The translations under genes and the position numbers were made by a program. Under the pieces are notes generated by a model. That model saw only the letters and a list, made by a program, of their open reading frames with translations. It had not been told where the DNA came from and ran no database searches. This document shows positions 47,815-58,152 of a stretch of DNA of 64,000 nt, piece after piece. Location of the stretch: NCBI RefSeq assembly GCF_025370755.1, contig NZ_JAMXFC010000001.1:302348-366347 (forward strand). The letters are read 5' to 3'. The first letter of the stretch is position 1. Every line of letters starts with the position of its first letter. This DNA comes from Laspinema sp. D2d (GTDB lineage Bacteria > Cyanobacteriota > Cyanobacteriia > Cyanobacteriales > Laspinemataceae).

Positions 47815-49293
47815 TTAAGCCGGATTCAGCACCCAATTGACCAGGGTGCGGACCCCGAAACCCGTTGCCCCAGCACTGTTATACCCCTTATCTTTTTCCG
47901 TCCAAACTGGCCCTGCAACATCTAAATGCGCCCAGGGGGTTTTCTCCACAAATTGTTTGAGGAAGAGGGCCGCAGTAATGGAACCACCGGGACGCGGCCC
48001 CGTATTCTTCATATCCGCGTGTAGGGACTTCAATCCTTCAAAATAGGAGTCTTCCATCGGTAATTGCCAGAACTTTTCTCCAGCGGGTTGAGCAGCGGCG
48101 AGCAATTGATTAGCTAACCCTTCATCCGTACTCCATAACCCTGCAATATCGTTGCCAAGGGCAATTACACAGGCTCCGGTGAGGGTGGCTAAATCCACGA
48201 TCGCATCCACCCCTAGTTTTTCCGTAAACACCAAGGCATCCGCCAGGGTCAGCCGACCTTCCGCATCGGTATTATTCACTTCAATGGTTTTACCATTAGA
48301 GGCAGTGAGAATATCTCCCGGGTGCATAGCCCGACCACTAATCATATTCTCCGTCACCGCTGTGATGAAGTGCACCTCGACATCGGGTTTTAATTGCCCG
48401 ATCGCCTTTGCCGCCCCAAACGTTGCCGCAGAACCCGCCATATCCGTTTTCATCATTTCGATGCCACTGCCGGTCGGCTTAATATTCAGCCCCCCCGAGT
48501 CAAAGGTCAAACCCTTACCCACGATCGCCAATTTCCGCCGGGGTGTCCCTTGGGGTTTGTAGGTCAAATGGATGAACTTCGGGGGCATTTCCGACGCTTG
48601 CGCCACCCCGAGAAACGCACCCATTCCCAGATTTTTACAATCTTCCTGTTCCAGGATTTCCAGATCCAGACCATATTCAGCCGCCAGTTCCTCCGCCATT
48701 TCAGCCATTGACATCGGCGTGACAATATTGGAGGGGGCCGCTACCAACTCCCGGGCTAAATTGACCCCACTCGAAATTTGTAACCCTCGGGTAATCGCAG
48801 CTTGGCGATCGCCTAAACCGAGCAACTCCACTCGTTCCAGACGGGATCCGCTTTCTTCCGGGTCCGATTTAAAGCGCAAATCCTTAAACAGGGCTAATTC
48901 TATCCCTTCCGCGATCGCCTGGGCTGTGGTATCCGGGTCATGATTCCACACTGGCAGATCAATCCCGAGGGTTTTGCACTTTTCTTTACTGGCAACCTTG
49001 GCGGCAGTCCCGGCGGCACGTCTCAAACTATCCACAGTGAGGGACTCGGACTTGCCTAATCCCACTAAAATAATTTTGCGGATGGCACTGCCACCACCAA
49101 CCCGAGTCACCGCACTACTATTGTCCTTGCCTTTAAACTCCACCTCAGCGATCAGTTCGGCGATCGTCCCGCCAAGCTTCTCATTTAGCTGACCTAATTC
49201 CCCGGTGATTTCCGTTGCCTCTTCAAACACCCCAAGGGCTAAGGCATCTCCAGACCAGTCTAACCGTGGCGTTTCTATTCCTTGAAATTCCAT
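47815..49293 (-). CDS. pepA: leucyl aminopeptidase (M17)
   Basis: A 492-residue cytosolic metallo-aminopeptidase with roles in peptide turnover and, in some bacteria, site-specific recombination. The M17 signature [14 protein letters not shown] lies near residue 340. Metal ligands occur in [11 protein letters not shown] and MKTDMAGSA. The length matches the family when started at the ATG at 49293 ([13 protein letters not shown]); the frame stays open for 52 more codons upstream but they contain no family-like sequence. It stands alone on the minus strand, next to a long spacer. Confidence 0.95.
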   Translation of the reverse strand: MEFQGIETPRLDWSGDALALGVFEEATEITGELGQLNEKLGGTIAELIAEVEFKGKDNSSAVTRVGGGSAIRKIILVGLGKSESLTVDSLRRAAGTAAKVASKEKCKTLGIDLPVWNHDPDTTAQAIAEGIELALFKDLRFKSDPEESGSRLERVELLGLGDRQAAITRGLQISSGVNLARELVAAPSNIVTPMSMAEMAEELAAEYGLDLEILEQEDCKNLGMGAFLGVAQASEMPPKFIHLTYKPQGTPRRKLAIVGKGLTFDSGGLNIKPTGSGIEMMKTDMAGSAATFGAAKAIGQLKPDVEVHFITAVTENMISGRAMHPGDILTASNGKTIEVNNTDAEGRLTLADALVFTEKLGVDAIVDLATLTGACVIALGNDIAGLWSTDEGLANQLLAAAQPAGEKFWQLPMEDSYFEGLKSLHADMKNTGPRPGGSITAALFLKQFVEKTPWAHLDVAGPVWTEKDKGYNSAGATGFGVRTLVNWVLNPA

Positions 49294-49769
49294 TCCTAGT
49301 CCTGAATAATGTAATACTTCGCAACAATACCAGTATGGATCGAGATTGACGTTTCCACAGAGGGGGTAGAGGGGGTGAACCCTGTCAGAAAAATAGTCTC
49401 CTAAGTCCCCCAGCGATCGCTGGTTTGGGCCTAAATCATCAAGTTTCAAGGGTATTCCCCCGGTGAAAGCCCCGGGGACCTTCCCTCAAAAGTCTTCGGA
49501 AACAGAACAGGCGATCGCCCCTTTCAGGGTTGAAAGTCCCCTTCAACTGGCAGCGCTCAATTTATAATCAACAAGACCCTCTCAATTCCGTGGGCGATCG
49601 GTTCAAGAACAATCCCTGCCCACCTGGAACCCTCCCTAAAAATTAGAGGAGCAATCTAACAGTGACTCTAAATTTTTCCCAGAACCTGGGTTTCTTTGCG
49701 TAAGTCTTGTCCGACATAGTAACCTGGAATTGAATTACGATTTTGGACCGTAAACTAGGAGCATGAGCT
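49294..49769. other. divergent promoter region between pepA and the methyltransferase
   Basis: No gene seen. It includes a GTTGAA/TTCAAC hairpin near 49530-49546 and TATAAT at 49563-49568, without a clear -35 box at the right distance. A weak AGAAACC-type copy lies at 49681. Confidence 0.4.
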
Positions 49770-50891
49770 GTGGTTTCCGAAGCCTCTAAACAGAGAGCCG
49801 AACCCTTATCGACACAAACGAATCCCCCCTCGCTCTCGGTATCCCAAACTGAACCCGTGCGGGATCCGGATCGGTTAGCGCAGGCCCTGCAACACAAATT
49901 AAAAAACTTGACCGGCGCAATGGGTGAATTGGTGATGCCTTGCATCCCCGCCATGATTGATGAGCATCTAAATCTGGTCACTGGCGTGATGAAAGGGCTT
50001 GGACAAACCCTCAACGACGAACAAATTCAGGGATTGAAAACCTCTTTGTCTACTTATCTAGCGGAGGGATTTCGGGCCTCTCCCCATGCCCGTCTGAGTG
50101 TCAAATTTGGTCCCCCGAGTCCCACCGAAGGATTGACGAGTGGATTAAAAATCACAGCGCATATCAACACCTCATCCCTAGAAGAAAAATATGATGGGTG
50201 GGTGAAAAATCGCAGCGGTCCCTTATTTGGACCCCATGCCGATGCCAAAATCATCGATGTCGCTGCAACCTTCCCTAACAAGGAACAGGCCCCCATTCTT
50301 GATGTGGGTGCCGGGACCGGGCGTAATACCTTCCCCTTAGCTAGACAAGGACATCCCGTGGATGCCGTGGAACTGACCGCTGTATTCGCCCAAAAACTGT
50401 TAGCCATGGCTGAGAGCGAAGCTTTGCCCGTGCGGATTTTCCAGGGGAATATTCTGGACCCCAATCTGAATTTACCGCCGAGTTACTATAAGTTAGCCGT
50501 AGTTTCGGAAGTGATTTCCCACTTCCGTAATATCAATCAGGTTCGCATCCTCCTCGCCAAATTATGTGCGGGACTAGAAAGCGGGGGGTTGTTACTGTTT
50601 AATGCCTTTTTGCCCGTTGAAGGATATGAACCGGATGAAAGCGTGCGTCAAATGGCTGAAGTTGTTTGGTCCTACCTGCTCACCCGGGATGAATTGAAAT
50701 TGGCGATGGCAGGACTCCCGCTAGAAATCCTCTCAGAAGAGTCCGTATATGAGTATGAGCAAGCTCATCTCCCCTCGGAAGCATGGCCCCCAACTTGGTG
50801 GTTTATTAGTTGGGCAACCGGGCGGAATATTTTTCCGTTTGCGGCGACTCCGCCAGTGGAGTTACGCTGGGTTCTATGTCGGCGCAAATAA
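49770..50891 (+). CDS. class I SAM-dependent methyltransferase
   Basis: A 373-residue cytosolic protein. The Rossmann SAM-binding motif is ILDVGAGTGRNTFPLA at about residues 174-189, followed by VDAVELTAVFAQKLLAMA and FQGNILDP. A less conserved N-terminal part of about 150 residues precedes the fold. It starts with GTG at 49770, having TAGGAG about 8 nt upstream; a nearby ATG is out of frame. The substrate is unknown and the neighbours give no hint. Confidence 0.85.
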   Translation: MVSEASKQRAEPLSTQTNPPSLSVSQTEPVRDPDRLAQALQHKLKNLTGAMGELVMPCIPAMIDEHLNLVTGVMKGLGQTLNDEQIQGLKTSLSTYLAEGFRASPHARLSVKFGPPSPTEGLTSGLKITAHINTSSLEEKYDGWVKNRSGPLFGPHADAKIIDVAATFPNKEQAPILDVGAGTGRNTFPLARQGHPVDAVELTAVFAQKLLAMAESEALPVRIFQGNILDPNLNLPPSYYKLAVVSEVISHFRNINQVRILLAKLCAGLESGGLLLFNAFLPVEGYEPDESVRQMAEVVWSYLLTRDELKLAMAGLPLEILSEESVYEYEQAHLPSEAWPPTWWFISWATGRNIFPFAATPPVELRWVLCRRK

Positions 50892-51068
50892 GAACCCGAG
50901 GCGATCGCCCTTCAGGGGTGAGAAGCATGAGTTAAGCTTCATTGGACCACCCCCATTTGACAACCCCAGATAGACTCATCGTCGAGTCAACTCAGTTGGC
51001 TCGACCCGCCAAATTCTCACGGAAAAAATTAAAATAAGGCTGTTGCAGCTCAGGGACGGGGAAACTTG

Positions 51069-53222
51069 ATGTTTAGAAAAAAGCAAAGATCCAACAAAGT
51101 AACGATAGCTGTTGGCATTGGGCTATGGATTTTGTTAATCGGTGCTGCTGTACCCATGAATAAATGGATCGAGTGGAGTCAGAAAACTCCAAAAGTGCTG
51201 ACACTCGGGGGAAAGCTAGAGCACAAATCGGCGGTGAAACCTTTGGCGCTGATGCCTGCGGAGCAAAGAGCGAGTCAGTTAAAAGAGTTGGCACTCAATG
51301 GCAAGGGTTTCGATCGCCCCCAAGCTCGTTATTTATTAGCTAACGATTTACTTGAACAAGGGCAGGCAACTCAGGCCCTGGAATGGCTCCAAGACTTAGA
51401 AAAAGACTATGATTTGCTGGCCCCTTACATTTTGTTTAAACGCGCTCAGGCGTATGAACTGAGTAATAATTCAGCTCAAGCGCAGGAAACTTGGACAGAA
51501 TTGTTAGACAAGCATCCTGAGTCCCCGGTGGTGGTTGAAGCACTCTACGCCTTGGGAAAAAGCAACCCCCAGTATTGGGACCAAGCGCTGGAGCAATTTC
51601 CTGCGCATCCCAAGAGTATGGAAATTGCTCAAACCCGCTTAAAAGAAAATCCGAATCGCCTGGATTTATTATTGCCGATCGCCAACCACGGCTTTTACCT
51701 GGAGAATTACAAATCCTATCTGGAAAAACTGACCCGTCAAAATCGCGATCGCCTCAGCGCAGAAGCTTGGGAAGCAGTCGCCTTCGGCTATTGGGAAAAA
51801 CAAGACTATGGCAAAGGTGGGGAAGCTTACGCTTTCGCCACATGGAACCCCGAGAGTGCTTATCGTCTCGCCAGAGGACGTCAGCTCTCCGGAGATAACA
51901 GCGGGGCCATTGCAGCCTACAAACGACTCTTCGTAGACTTTCCCGATAGCGAAGAAGCCAGCATGGGACTAGAGCGACTGATCACCCTCCTGGAACCCAA
52001 AGAAGCTGTAACTTATATCGACGAACTGATCAACCGCTTTCCCACCAAAACCGGAGAAGCCTTGTTCGCACGCTCCAAAGTCCTCGATGAGTTGGGTAGC
52101 CGCAGTGCGGCTAAAGAAGCCCGGGAAAAGGTTCTGAGTGAGTATAGCAACTCTAAAGGAGCCGCCGAACTGCGATGGAGTTTAGCGCAACAAAGTGTGG
52201 CGATTAACAATTTTGAGGAAGCGCGCAAGTGGGCTTTGGAACTGCGTCAGGAAAACCCGGATAGCGAACTGGCTCCCGAAGCGGGGTTCTGGGCTGGAAA
52301 GTGGGCGCAGCGTCTGGGGTTGAGCAAGGAAGCTCGTCAAACCTACGAAGACGTTTTATTTAACTATACCGAATCCTACTATGCATGGCGATCGGCAGTG
52401 TTGCTGGGGTGGGATGTCGGTGACTTTACCAATGTCCGTGGGCTGACTCCGGCGATCGTGGGTCAAACCGAGCGCGTTGAGATTCCAGTCGGCTCGAATG
52501 TCCTCAAAGAACTGTACCTCCTCGGTCAAGATCAAGATGCCTGGACCCTCTGGCAAGTGGAATTTACCAATCGCCGGAAACCCTCAGTCCCTGAGCAGTT
52601 TACCGATGGGTTGATCCGCCTTGGGGTTGGGGATAATCTGGATGGAATTTTTATGTTGTCGAGTCTGCAGTGGCGAGACAAACCCGAAGATCACGAAGAG
52701 TACAAACAAATCAAGGTAAAACCCCACTATTGGGAAGCACTTTATCCCTTTCCTTATGCGGATCTGATCCAGAAAGCCGCTCAAGAACAAAAAATGAATC
52801 CTTTGTTGGTGACGGCATTAATGCGCCAAGAGTCCCGATTTATGCCCAAAATTCGCTCGGCGGTGGGTGCAGTTGGGTTGATGCAGGTCATGCCAGAGAC
52901 CGGGGCCTGGGCAGCTCAAAGCATCGGTATCAAAAATCACAATCTGGAAAACCCCGAGGATAATATTAAAATCGGGACTTGGTATTTAGATTTTACTCAT
53001 GGGCAGTATAAAGATAACTCAATGTTAGCTGTCGCCAGCTACAATGCCGGACCCACTAATGTAGCCTCGTGGATCGAGGAATTTGGATTCAACGATCCCG
53101 ATGAGTTCGTGAACAAGATTCCATTCCCAGAAACAAACGGTTACGTCAAGCACGTTTTTGAGAACTACTGGAATTATCTGCGGCTATACAGCCCCGACAT
53201 TGCCAAGAAACTTGGACAATAA
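51069..53222 (+). CDS. lytic murein transglycosylase, Slt-like, with TPR-type repeats
   Basis: A 717-residue membrane-anchored periplasmic enzyme that cleaves peptidoglycan glycan strands. One N-terminal helix lies at about 11-30. A superhelical region follows at about 60-490 (QARYLLANDLLEQGQATQALEW, repeated helical pairs), and then the lysozyme-like domain with Glu588 in MRQESRFMP, VGAVGLMQVMPETG and VASYNAGP. Glu588 is numbered from the ATG at 51069; a TTG lies just before it and is not preferred. It resembles E. coli Slt70 in order, apart from the membrane anchor. It is single on this strand and may act in growth or in opening the wall for envelope machines. Confidence 0.93.
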   Translation: MFRKKQRSNKVTIAVGIGLWILLIGAAVPMNKWIEWSQKTPKVLTLGGKLEHKSAVKPLALMPAEQRASQLKELALNGKGFDRPQARYLLANDLLEQGQATQALEWLQDLEKDYDLLAPYILFKRAQAYELSNNSAQAQETWTELLDKHPESPVVVEALYALGKSNPQYWDQALEQFPAHPKSMEIAQTRLKENPNRLDLLLPIANHGFYLENYKSYLEKLTRQNRDRLSAEAWEAVAFGYWEKQDYGKGGEAYAFATWNPESAYRLARGRQLSGDNSGAIAAYKRLFVDFPDSEEASMGLERLITLLEPKEAVTYIDELINRFPTKTGEALFARSKVLDELGSRSAAKEAREKVLSEYSNSKGAAELRWSLAQQSVAINNFEEARKWALELRQENPDSELAPEAGFWAGKWAQRLGLSKEARQTYEDVLFNYTESYYAWRSAVLLGWDVGDFTNVRGLTPAIVGQTERVEIPVGSNVLKELYLLGQDQDAWTLWQVEFTNRRKPSVPEQFTDGLIRLGVGDNLDGIFMLSSLQWRDKPEDHEEYKQIKVKPHYWEALYPFPYADLIQKAAQEQKMNPLLVTALMRQESRFMPKIRSAVGAVGLMQVMPETGAWAAQSIGIKNHNLENPEDNIKIGTWYLDFTHGQYKDNSMLAVASYNAGPTNVASWIEEFGFNDPDEFVNKIPFPETNGYVKHVFENYWNYLRLYSPDIAKKLGQ

Positions 53223-53409
53223 CATCCCCCTCAGTTCAGGAGGTCTCCTCCCCCCATATCCCGTAACCGTTACCTGGTGGACAATCAACAGGCCAAGTGG
53301 GGGGTAGCGCCCTGTCTTTGGGGGGACGGAATCGGGAAATATACGGATGTCCAAACTCCTTAAAACGGGCTAACTTAGTGATGGAAAATCGACTCAAGAG
53401 CGGCTACTT

Positions 53410-54729
53410 ATGATATTAGAGTCTTTAGGGTGTACAAAAATTGCTGGAGAGTTAGCCGCGCTAATGCAGCAAAAAGTCACGGGGACATGGCTTGTCGTCG
53501 CGCAAGAATCCCCTGGCTCTTTCCAAGGCCCTGAGCCAGGGCGCAAAGAAGTGGCCGATCGCCCCCCGGGTACACCCCATCCGTCATCGCGGAAGGACCG
53601 TTTGACTTCCACAAGGGAGAATGCTGCTCCCTCCCCAGGAGAACGCCACTGGCGATTTTACCTCGTGATGGGCCGGTTAATCTACATTACGGAAAGTGTT
53701 CACCGGGTCCGACGGTGGTCCCGAGCGTTGCGACAACACTGCCCTAATTTTGTGGTAGATCCTAAAGATGTGGGGGAAGGAGAACCCTGGGAGTTTCAAC
53801 TTCTGCAACCGGGAATGGACCAACATTTGCTCAGTCCTACTCATGCCAAAGCTCTGATTCGCACCAGTAGCTTAGAAGCCTTATTCAACCTCGCCAGCTA
53901 TGCTAAAGTCAGTGCCCATTGGTATCCTCTCCCCCTAGAGTCTTTACAGATACCGGCCAAGATTGCTTTATCCGCCTTGGATCTGGCCCAGGTGTTTGAA
54001 AAGGCTGAACAACTCTGGGCTCAGTGGGAACAACTGGGATTACACTATATTAGCCCTGACCTCTCTCCGGTCTTAAGTTATCCGACGCAGTTAAAGCAAC
54101 AAGTCAGTTCCCAGTCATTTTTGACCCTTAATACCCTCTTCAACGGTGAAAATACAATTTGGGACCTGGCAATCGAGCGCAAGCAATCCATTGTGGGGGT
54201 GACGCGAACTTTACATCATTTCGTAGAACAGGGTAAAATCTCTCTAAAAACGGTGTCTGATTGGCCTTCCCCTCTGGAACAGTGGCGGATTGTTCGGGCG
54301 GCGGTAGCCCCCAAAAAACCCTTGATTGCTTGTATTGATGATAGTCCCCTGGTTTCCGAGGTCCTCGCTCGTATTCTCCAACCTGCCGGTTACGATACGA
54401 TCGCCATTCAGGACCCCATGCAAGGGGTCGCTATCCTCTCGGAGAAAAAGCCTGATTTTATCTTTTTAGATCTGGTTATGCCCCAGACTAATGGCTATAA
54501 TCTCTGCAATTTTTTACGTCAAAGCACCCTATTTCGCGAGACCCCGATTGTCATCCTCACCAGTCAAGATGGTCTGATTGACCGCACAAGGGCTAAATTA
54601 AATGGGGCTTCGGATTTTCTCTGTAAGCCCCCCGAGGCGGAAAAAGTGCTACAAATGGTTGAAAAATATCTGAAATGCTCCCATCGCCCAAACAACCTCC
54701 CAGACATGGGATTTCCGGCGTTGGCATAA
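53410..54729 (+). CDS. PATAN (DUF4388)-REC response regulator, PatA/PilG/PixG type
   Basis: A 439-residue regulator that opens the taxis cluster. The N-terminal PATAN domain (about 1-250) covers the MILESLGCTKIAGEL start, IYITESVHRVRRWSRAL and LFNLASYAKVS. It is followed by a helical region with NTLFNGENTIWDLA, and a C-terminal receiver at about 305-430 with phospho-Asp354 in FIFLDLVMPQTNG and PIVILTSQDG. A disordered Pro/Gly/Arg-rich insert lies at about residues 35-75. Homologues PilG, PixG and TaxP1 control type IV pilus motility and phototaxis in cyanobacteria. No CheY-type single receiver gene sits next to it, unlike in pil/pix loci. The start ATG is clear. Confidence 0.88.
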   Translation: MILESLGCTKIAGELAALMQQKVTGTWLVVAQESPGSFQGPEPGRKEVADRPPGTPHPSSRKDRLTSTRENAAPSPGERHWRFYLVMGRLIYITESVHRVRRWSRALRQHCPNFVVDPKDVGEGEPWEFQLLQPGMDQHLLSPTHAKALIRTSSLEALFNLASYAKVSAHWYPLPLESLQIPAKIALSALDLAQVFEKAEQLWAQWEQLGLHYISPDLSPVLSYPTQLKQQVSSQSFLTLNTLFNGENTIWDLAIERKQSIVGVTRTLHHFVEQGKISLKTVSDWPSPLEQWRIVRAAVAPKKPLIACIDDSPLVSEVLARILQPAGYDTIAIQDPMQGVAILSEKKPDFIFLDLVMPQTNGYNLCNFLRQSTLFRETPIVILTSQDGLIDRTRAKLNGASDFLCKPPEAEKVLQMVEKYLKCSHRPNNLPDMGFPALA

Positions 54730-55256
54730 CGGATTCCTTGGGCGATCGCCTCCGTCTCTCCATTGCCTCTGTCCCCTCAACTTCAGGGTTTCTGCTCATC
54801 TACAGCGCGATTCATGGACCCAGACCCCTGTCTCTGAGTCTGCGATCGCCTCTAGGCTCTATTGGAGTCTGGCACGAATACCCATAAAAGGGCTATAACA
54901 ATGGAAGAGGGTCTTTACAAAAATGATGGATACCTCATGGTTTGATCCAAATCTTGTCCCTGCTCATCCGAGCCGATCTCAAGGCAAATGGGAAGGGGTT
55001 CATGGGAATCGAAGGCGATCGCAACCGACCCCCTGAACCCCTTTTGAGGAATATTCAACTATTGCCTGTCTCAATTGGAGATTATAAAATGATAAAACTT
55101 TATCCGTGCGAGCATCTTGTTCCCTAGGATCATCCAATTGGAAGGCTCAACAGCTTAGCTCCTAAACTGCCCAGTTTCCTCGCCTTCCTGGTACTAACTT
55201 TTTCTTCAGACTGAGTTCTATACCCCTAGCTTGCGTCTCAAGGTTTATATAAATAA
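54730..55256. other. spacer inside the taxis cluster with a long-loop hairpin
   Basis: No gene seen. AAGGGGTTCA (54993-55002) and TGAACCCCTT (55034-55043) form a perfect 10-bp stem ending in TTTT, terminator-like in the plus direction. CATCTTGTTCCCTAGG at 55113-55128 recurs as CATCTTGCTCCCTAGG at 62092-62107. Confidence 0.5.
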
Positions 55257-56852
55257 ATGAGTGAAGTTTTAATACAACTTTTTGTCCAACTGATTGCTAA
55301 CTATACGGGTTTGCGAATCAGGACTCAAGACCGAGAAGCGTTATGTCGTAAACTTGGGTCTCGGATTCGCTCGCTTAAATTATCCTCACCTGAAGATTAT
55401 TATAAGTTACTAGAGGGCGGTACGGATCAAAGTAATTCCTTCGCAGGAATCGCCGCTCAAGGAGAATGGAGAGAACTGATCACCCTTTTAACCACGGGCG
55501 AAAGTTATTTTTTTAGAGATAGTGGTCAATTTTGGCTCCTTGAAAATGTTATTTTACCTGAACTCATCGCTTATCAACGACAAGCGAGTATATCCGCCGG
55601 AAACATCAAACCTTCTCTGCGGATTTGGAGTGCGGGATGTTCTACCGGGGAAGAGCCCTACTCTTTGGCAATTTTGCTCACCCAATTGATTCCTGATTGG
55701 GAAAACTGGAATCTTTTTATCTTAGGAACTGATATTAACTACGAGTCCATTACTCAAGCGAAACAAGGACTATACAGCCCTTGGTCATTTCGGATGGTAG
55801 AACCCCAGAGTCTGCCCCAATATTTCCAGCCTCGCAAGAACCAATGGAAAGTCGAAGAAAAATATCGCCGGTTAGTCACGTTTCGGGTAGGCAATTTAGC
55901 CCGCGATCGCTTTCCAGATTTCACGGGTGAATTAGCTCAGATCGATTTAATTGTCTGTCGAAATGTCTTTGTTTATTTTGAATCTCAGGTCATTAGTCAA
56001 ATTGTAGAAAAATTTGCTCAAACCCTCCGATTCGGTGGATACTTGATGACGGCTCATGCCGAACTGCACGGGCAGAATTTGGAACAGTTTAATCCGAAAG
56101 TTTTTGCCCAGTCTGTGGTTTATCAACGCCGAGATAACTCTGCCGTGAAAATCCCGGTTTCTCCCTATCAAGGATATAATCTCCCGTCCTCTTTCAGCTT
56201 ACCTTCCTCCTCCGGGATATCCACCTCTAGGAACTTAGCTCCACTCCCAAAGAAAGTATCTAAGCCTAAAAACTACCCACCCATTTATCGGCCCAGCACC
56301 TCTTCTCCCGATGTCACTCTAAAACAGTCTGATATTAATATCCTGTTGCAAAAGGCTGAAACCCTCTTTAAAGCAGACCGCTTAGATGAATCGCTCCAGA
56401 CTTTCCAGCATATCGTTCGATTGCAACCTCGACATTTTCAATCCTATTATCTCATTGCTAAAATTTATGCTAACTTAGGAAACTATCACCAAGCTGAACG
56501 GTATTGTCAACAAGCTATTTCCATTGATCCGATGTCGGTTCAACCTTATTACATCATGGCTCATATTACTGAGGAAAAAGGGGATTTAGAACGGGCCAAA
56601 TATTGGTTGAAGCGAATTCTTTATCTCGCTCCCCTCTCTATATCAGCATACCTGGAGCTTGCCGCAATTTATGAACGAGAATCGGATCAAAAAAGAGCCA
56701 ATAAAATGCGGAAAACGGCTTTAGAGATTTTGGAGACTTTACCCAAAGATTATGCGGTAGAATATGCAGAGAAGATGACTTTAAATGAATTGAAAGCCTA
56801 TCTAATAAAAAGTCTTCAAACTCAAGATTCAAGCGGGAGAACATCAACGTGA
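55257..56852 (+). CDS. CheR-type methyltransferase with C-terminal TPR repeats
   Basis: A 531-residue enzyme that methylates Glu side chains of chemoreceptors using SAM; cytosolic. The CheR N-terminal helical domain covers about 1-85, then the SAM domain with TGESYFFRD, WSAGCSTGEEPYSLAIL and VCRNVFVYF. Residues 280-345 are Ser/Pro-rich. At least three TPR units follow at about 363-500 (FKADRLDESLQTFQHIVRL and repeats). TPR-bearing CheR proteins dock on receptors or partner proteins. The stop overlaps the next start by 4 nt (GTGA), so it is coupled to the CheW gene. Confidence 0.92.
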   Translation: MSEVLIQLFVQLIANYTGLRIRTQDREALCRKLGSRIRSLKLSSPEDYYKLLEGGTDQSNSFAGIAAQGEWRELITLLTTGESYFFRDSGQFWLLENVILPELIAYQRQASISAGNIKPSLRIWSAGCSTGEEPYSLAILLTQLIPDWENWNLFILGTDINYESITQAKQGLYSPWSFRMVEPQSLPQYFQPRKNQWKVEEKYRRLVTFRVGNLARDRFPDFTGELAQIDLIVCRNVFVYFESQVISQIVEKFAQTLRFGGYLMTAHAELHGQNLEQFNPKVFAQSVVYQRRDNSAVKIPVSPYQGYNLPSSFSLPSSSGISTSRNLAPLPKKVSKPKNYPPIYRPSTSSPDVTLKQSDINILLQKAETLFKADRLDESLQTFQHIVRLQPRHFQSYYLIAKIYANLGNYHQAERYCQQAISIDPMSVQPYYIMAHITEEKGDLERAKYWLKRILYLAPLSISAYLELAAIYERESDQKRANKMRKTALEILETLPKDYAVEYAEKMTLNELKAYLIKSLQTQDSSGRTST

Positions 56853-57901
56853 GCGAACATCACTCTTATTTAATATTTAGCTTAAATGGGTCACGGTATG
56901 GCGTGACCACCAGTGCAGTGCAAGAAATTTTTTTCTTACCCGCATTAACGCCCATTGATGAAGCACCTCGGGACATTGTGGGGGTGGTCAATCTGCGGGG
57001 AGAAATTTTACCCGTGATGGATTTAAACTTACGATTCTTTCATCGATCGCTCAATTATCAGATTACGGATAGCATCATCGTTGTGGAGTGGCAAACCGTC
57101 AAAGTAGGACTGATTGTCAACCAAGTTCATGAAGTGCAAGACATTCCCTCGGAGGCGATCGCCCCTCAAATTGCCTATGGACGACAGAACGGCAGTCCCT
57201 CACACCATTACATTACCGGGGTCGCCAAAAACCTCGGAGAATTGGTGATGTTGCTCAACCCCGAACAATTAATTCAATACTCCGATTCTTCAGAAACCCT
57301 ACCCTTTGAACTCAACGGCACAGAGAGCCCCAGTACCACCACTTCCGTTCAGAAAAACCGCCGATTCTGTCGCGATGCCAGTCCGGAAGAAATGGCACTC
57401 TTTCAAGAGCGGGCGGACAATTTAATGAAACTCAGCGAAGGCGAAGATTTTACCGGATTAATGCCGATCGCGGTGATTGGATTAAACGATGAATACTTCG
57501 GTTTGGATCTGAATGTAGTGCGGGAATTCACAGATATTCGAGAGATTACCCCGATCCCCTGTTGTCCTAGCCGTATCATCGGTAACATGAATCTCCGGGG
57601 TGAAATTGTCACCTTAATTGATATTCGCGAAAGCTTAAACCTCCCTATCACCCGTGCCATTGGTGGCAGTAAGGTTATGGTTGTTCATATCGATCAACTC
57701 GTAGCGGGGATTGCCATCCAGGAAGTCTGTGATGTCATGTATCTACACCCGTCCAAAATTGCCCCAGTACCTGCCGCCATTCACGCCGCCAATGATGAGT
57801 ACCTCCGGGGTACCGCCCCTTATCGGGAAAAAATGATGAGCTTACTCGACTTGCCTAAAATTCTGACCCAGGGAGAATTAGAGGTCAATGAAGAACCCTA
57901 A
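56849..57901 (+). CDS. double CheW-domain adaptor protein
   Basis: A 350-residue cytosolic scaffold with two CheW domains, at about 1-145 and 195-345. Both show the CheW core: GVVNLRGEILPVMDLNLRF in the first and GNMNLRGEIVTLIDIRESL in the second. CheW couples receptors to CheA; two domains in one chain are found in some cyanobacterial and other taxis systems and may bridge two receptor or kinase units. The start is GTG with 4-nt overlap to the CheR stop. Confidence 0.9.
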   Translation: MSEHHSYLIFSLNGSRYGVTTSAVQEIFFLPALTPIDEAPRDIVGVVNLRGEILPVMDLNLRFFHRSLNYQITDSIIVVEWQTVKVGLIVNQVHEVQDIPSEAIAPQIAYGRQNGSPSHHYITGVAKNLGELVMLLNPEQLIQYSDSSETLPFELNGTESPSTTTSVQKNRRFCRDASPEEMALFQERADNLMKLSEGEDFTGLMPIAVIGLNDEYFGLDLNVVREFTDIREITPIPCCPSRIIGNMNLRGEIVTLIDIRESLNLPITRAIGGSKVMVVHIDQLVAGIAIQEVCDVMYLHPSKIAPVPAAIHAANDEYLRGTAPYREKMMSLLDLPKILTQGELEVNEEP

Positions 57902-58152
57902 TGGGTTCGGGAGTCGGGGTAATTCCCTGACTTCTGCAAAACCGCAGCGTCTTGGAAAGATTCGGCGACAAAACCCTGATTTTCTACAACCGCGATCGGG
58001 GAACAAGAGGCCCCAAGCCCCAAAAATTAGTTTTCTTGAAATCCCCCTCTGTTGCAAGTTTTAATCAAATATTCTTCCTTCTGAATTCTGGATTCTCGGG
58101 TTTAATGAATGAATGGTGAGCAAGATGTTTTGTTGGTTGCACCGACGGACCT

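Noticed and set aside
49595..49640. tRNA T-arm-like GGTTCAAGAACAATCC
   Set aside because: Loop length is wrong and there is no acceptor stem, anticodon arm or D-arm around it.
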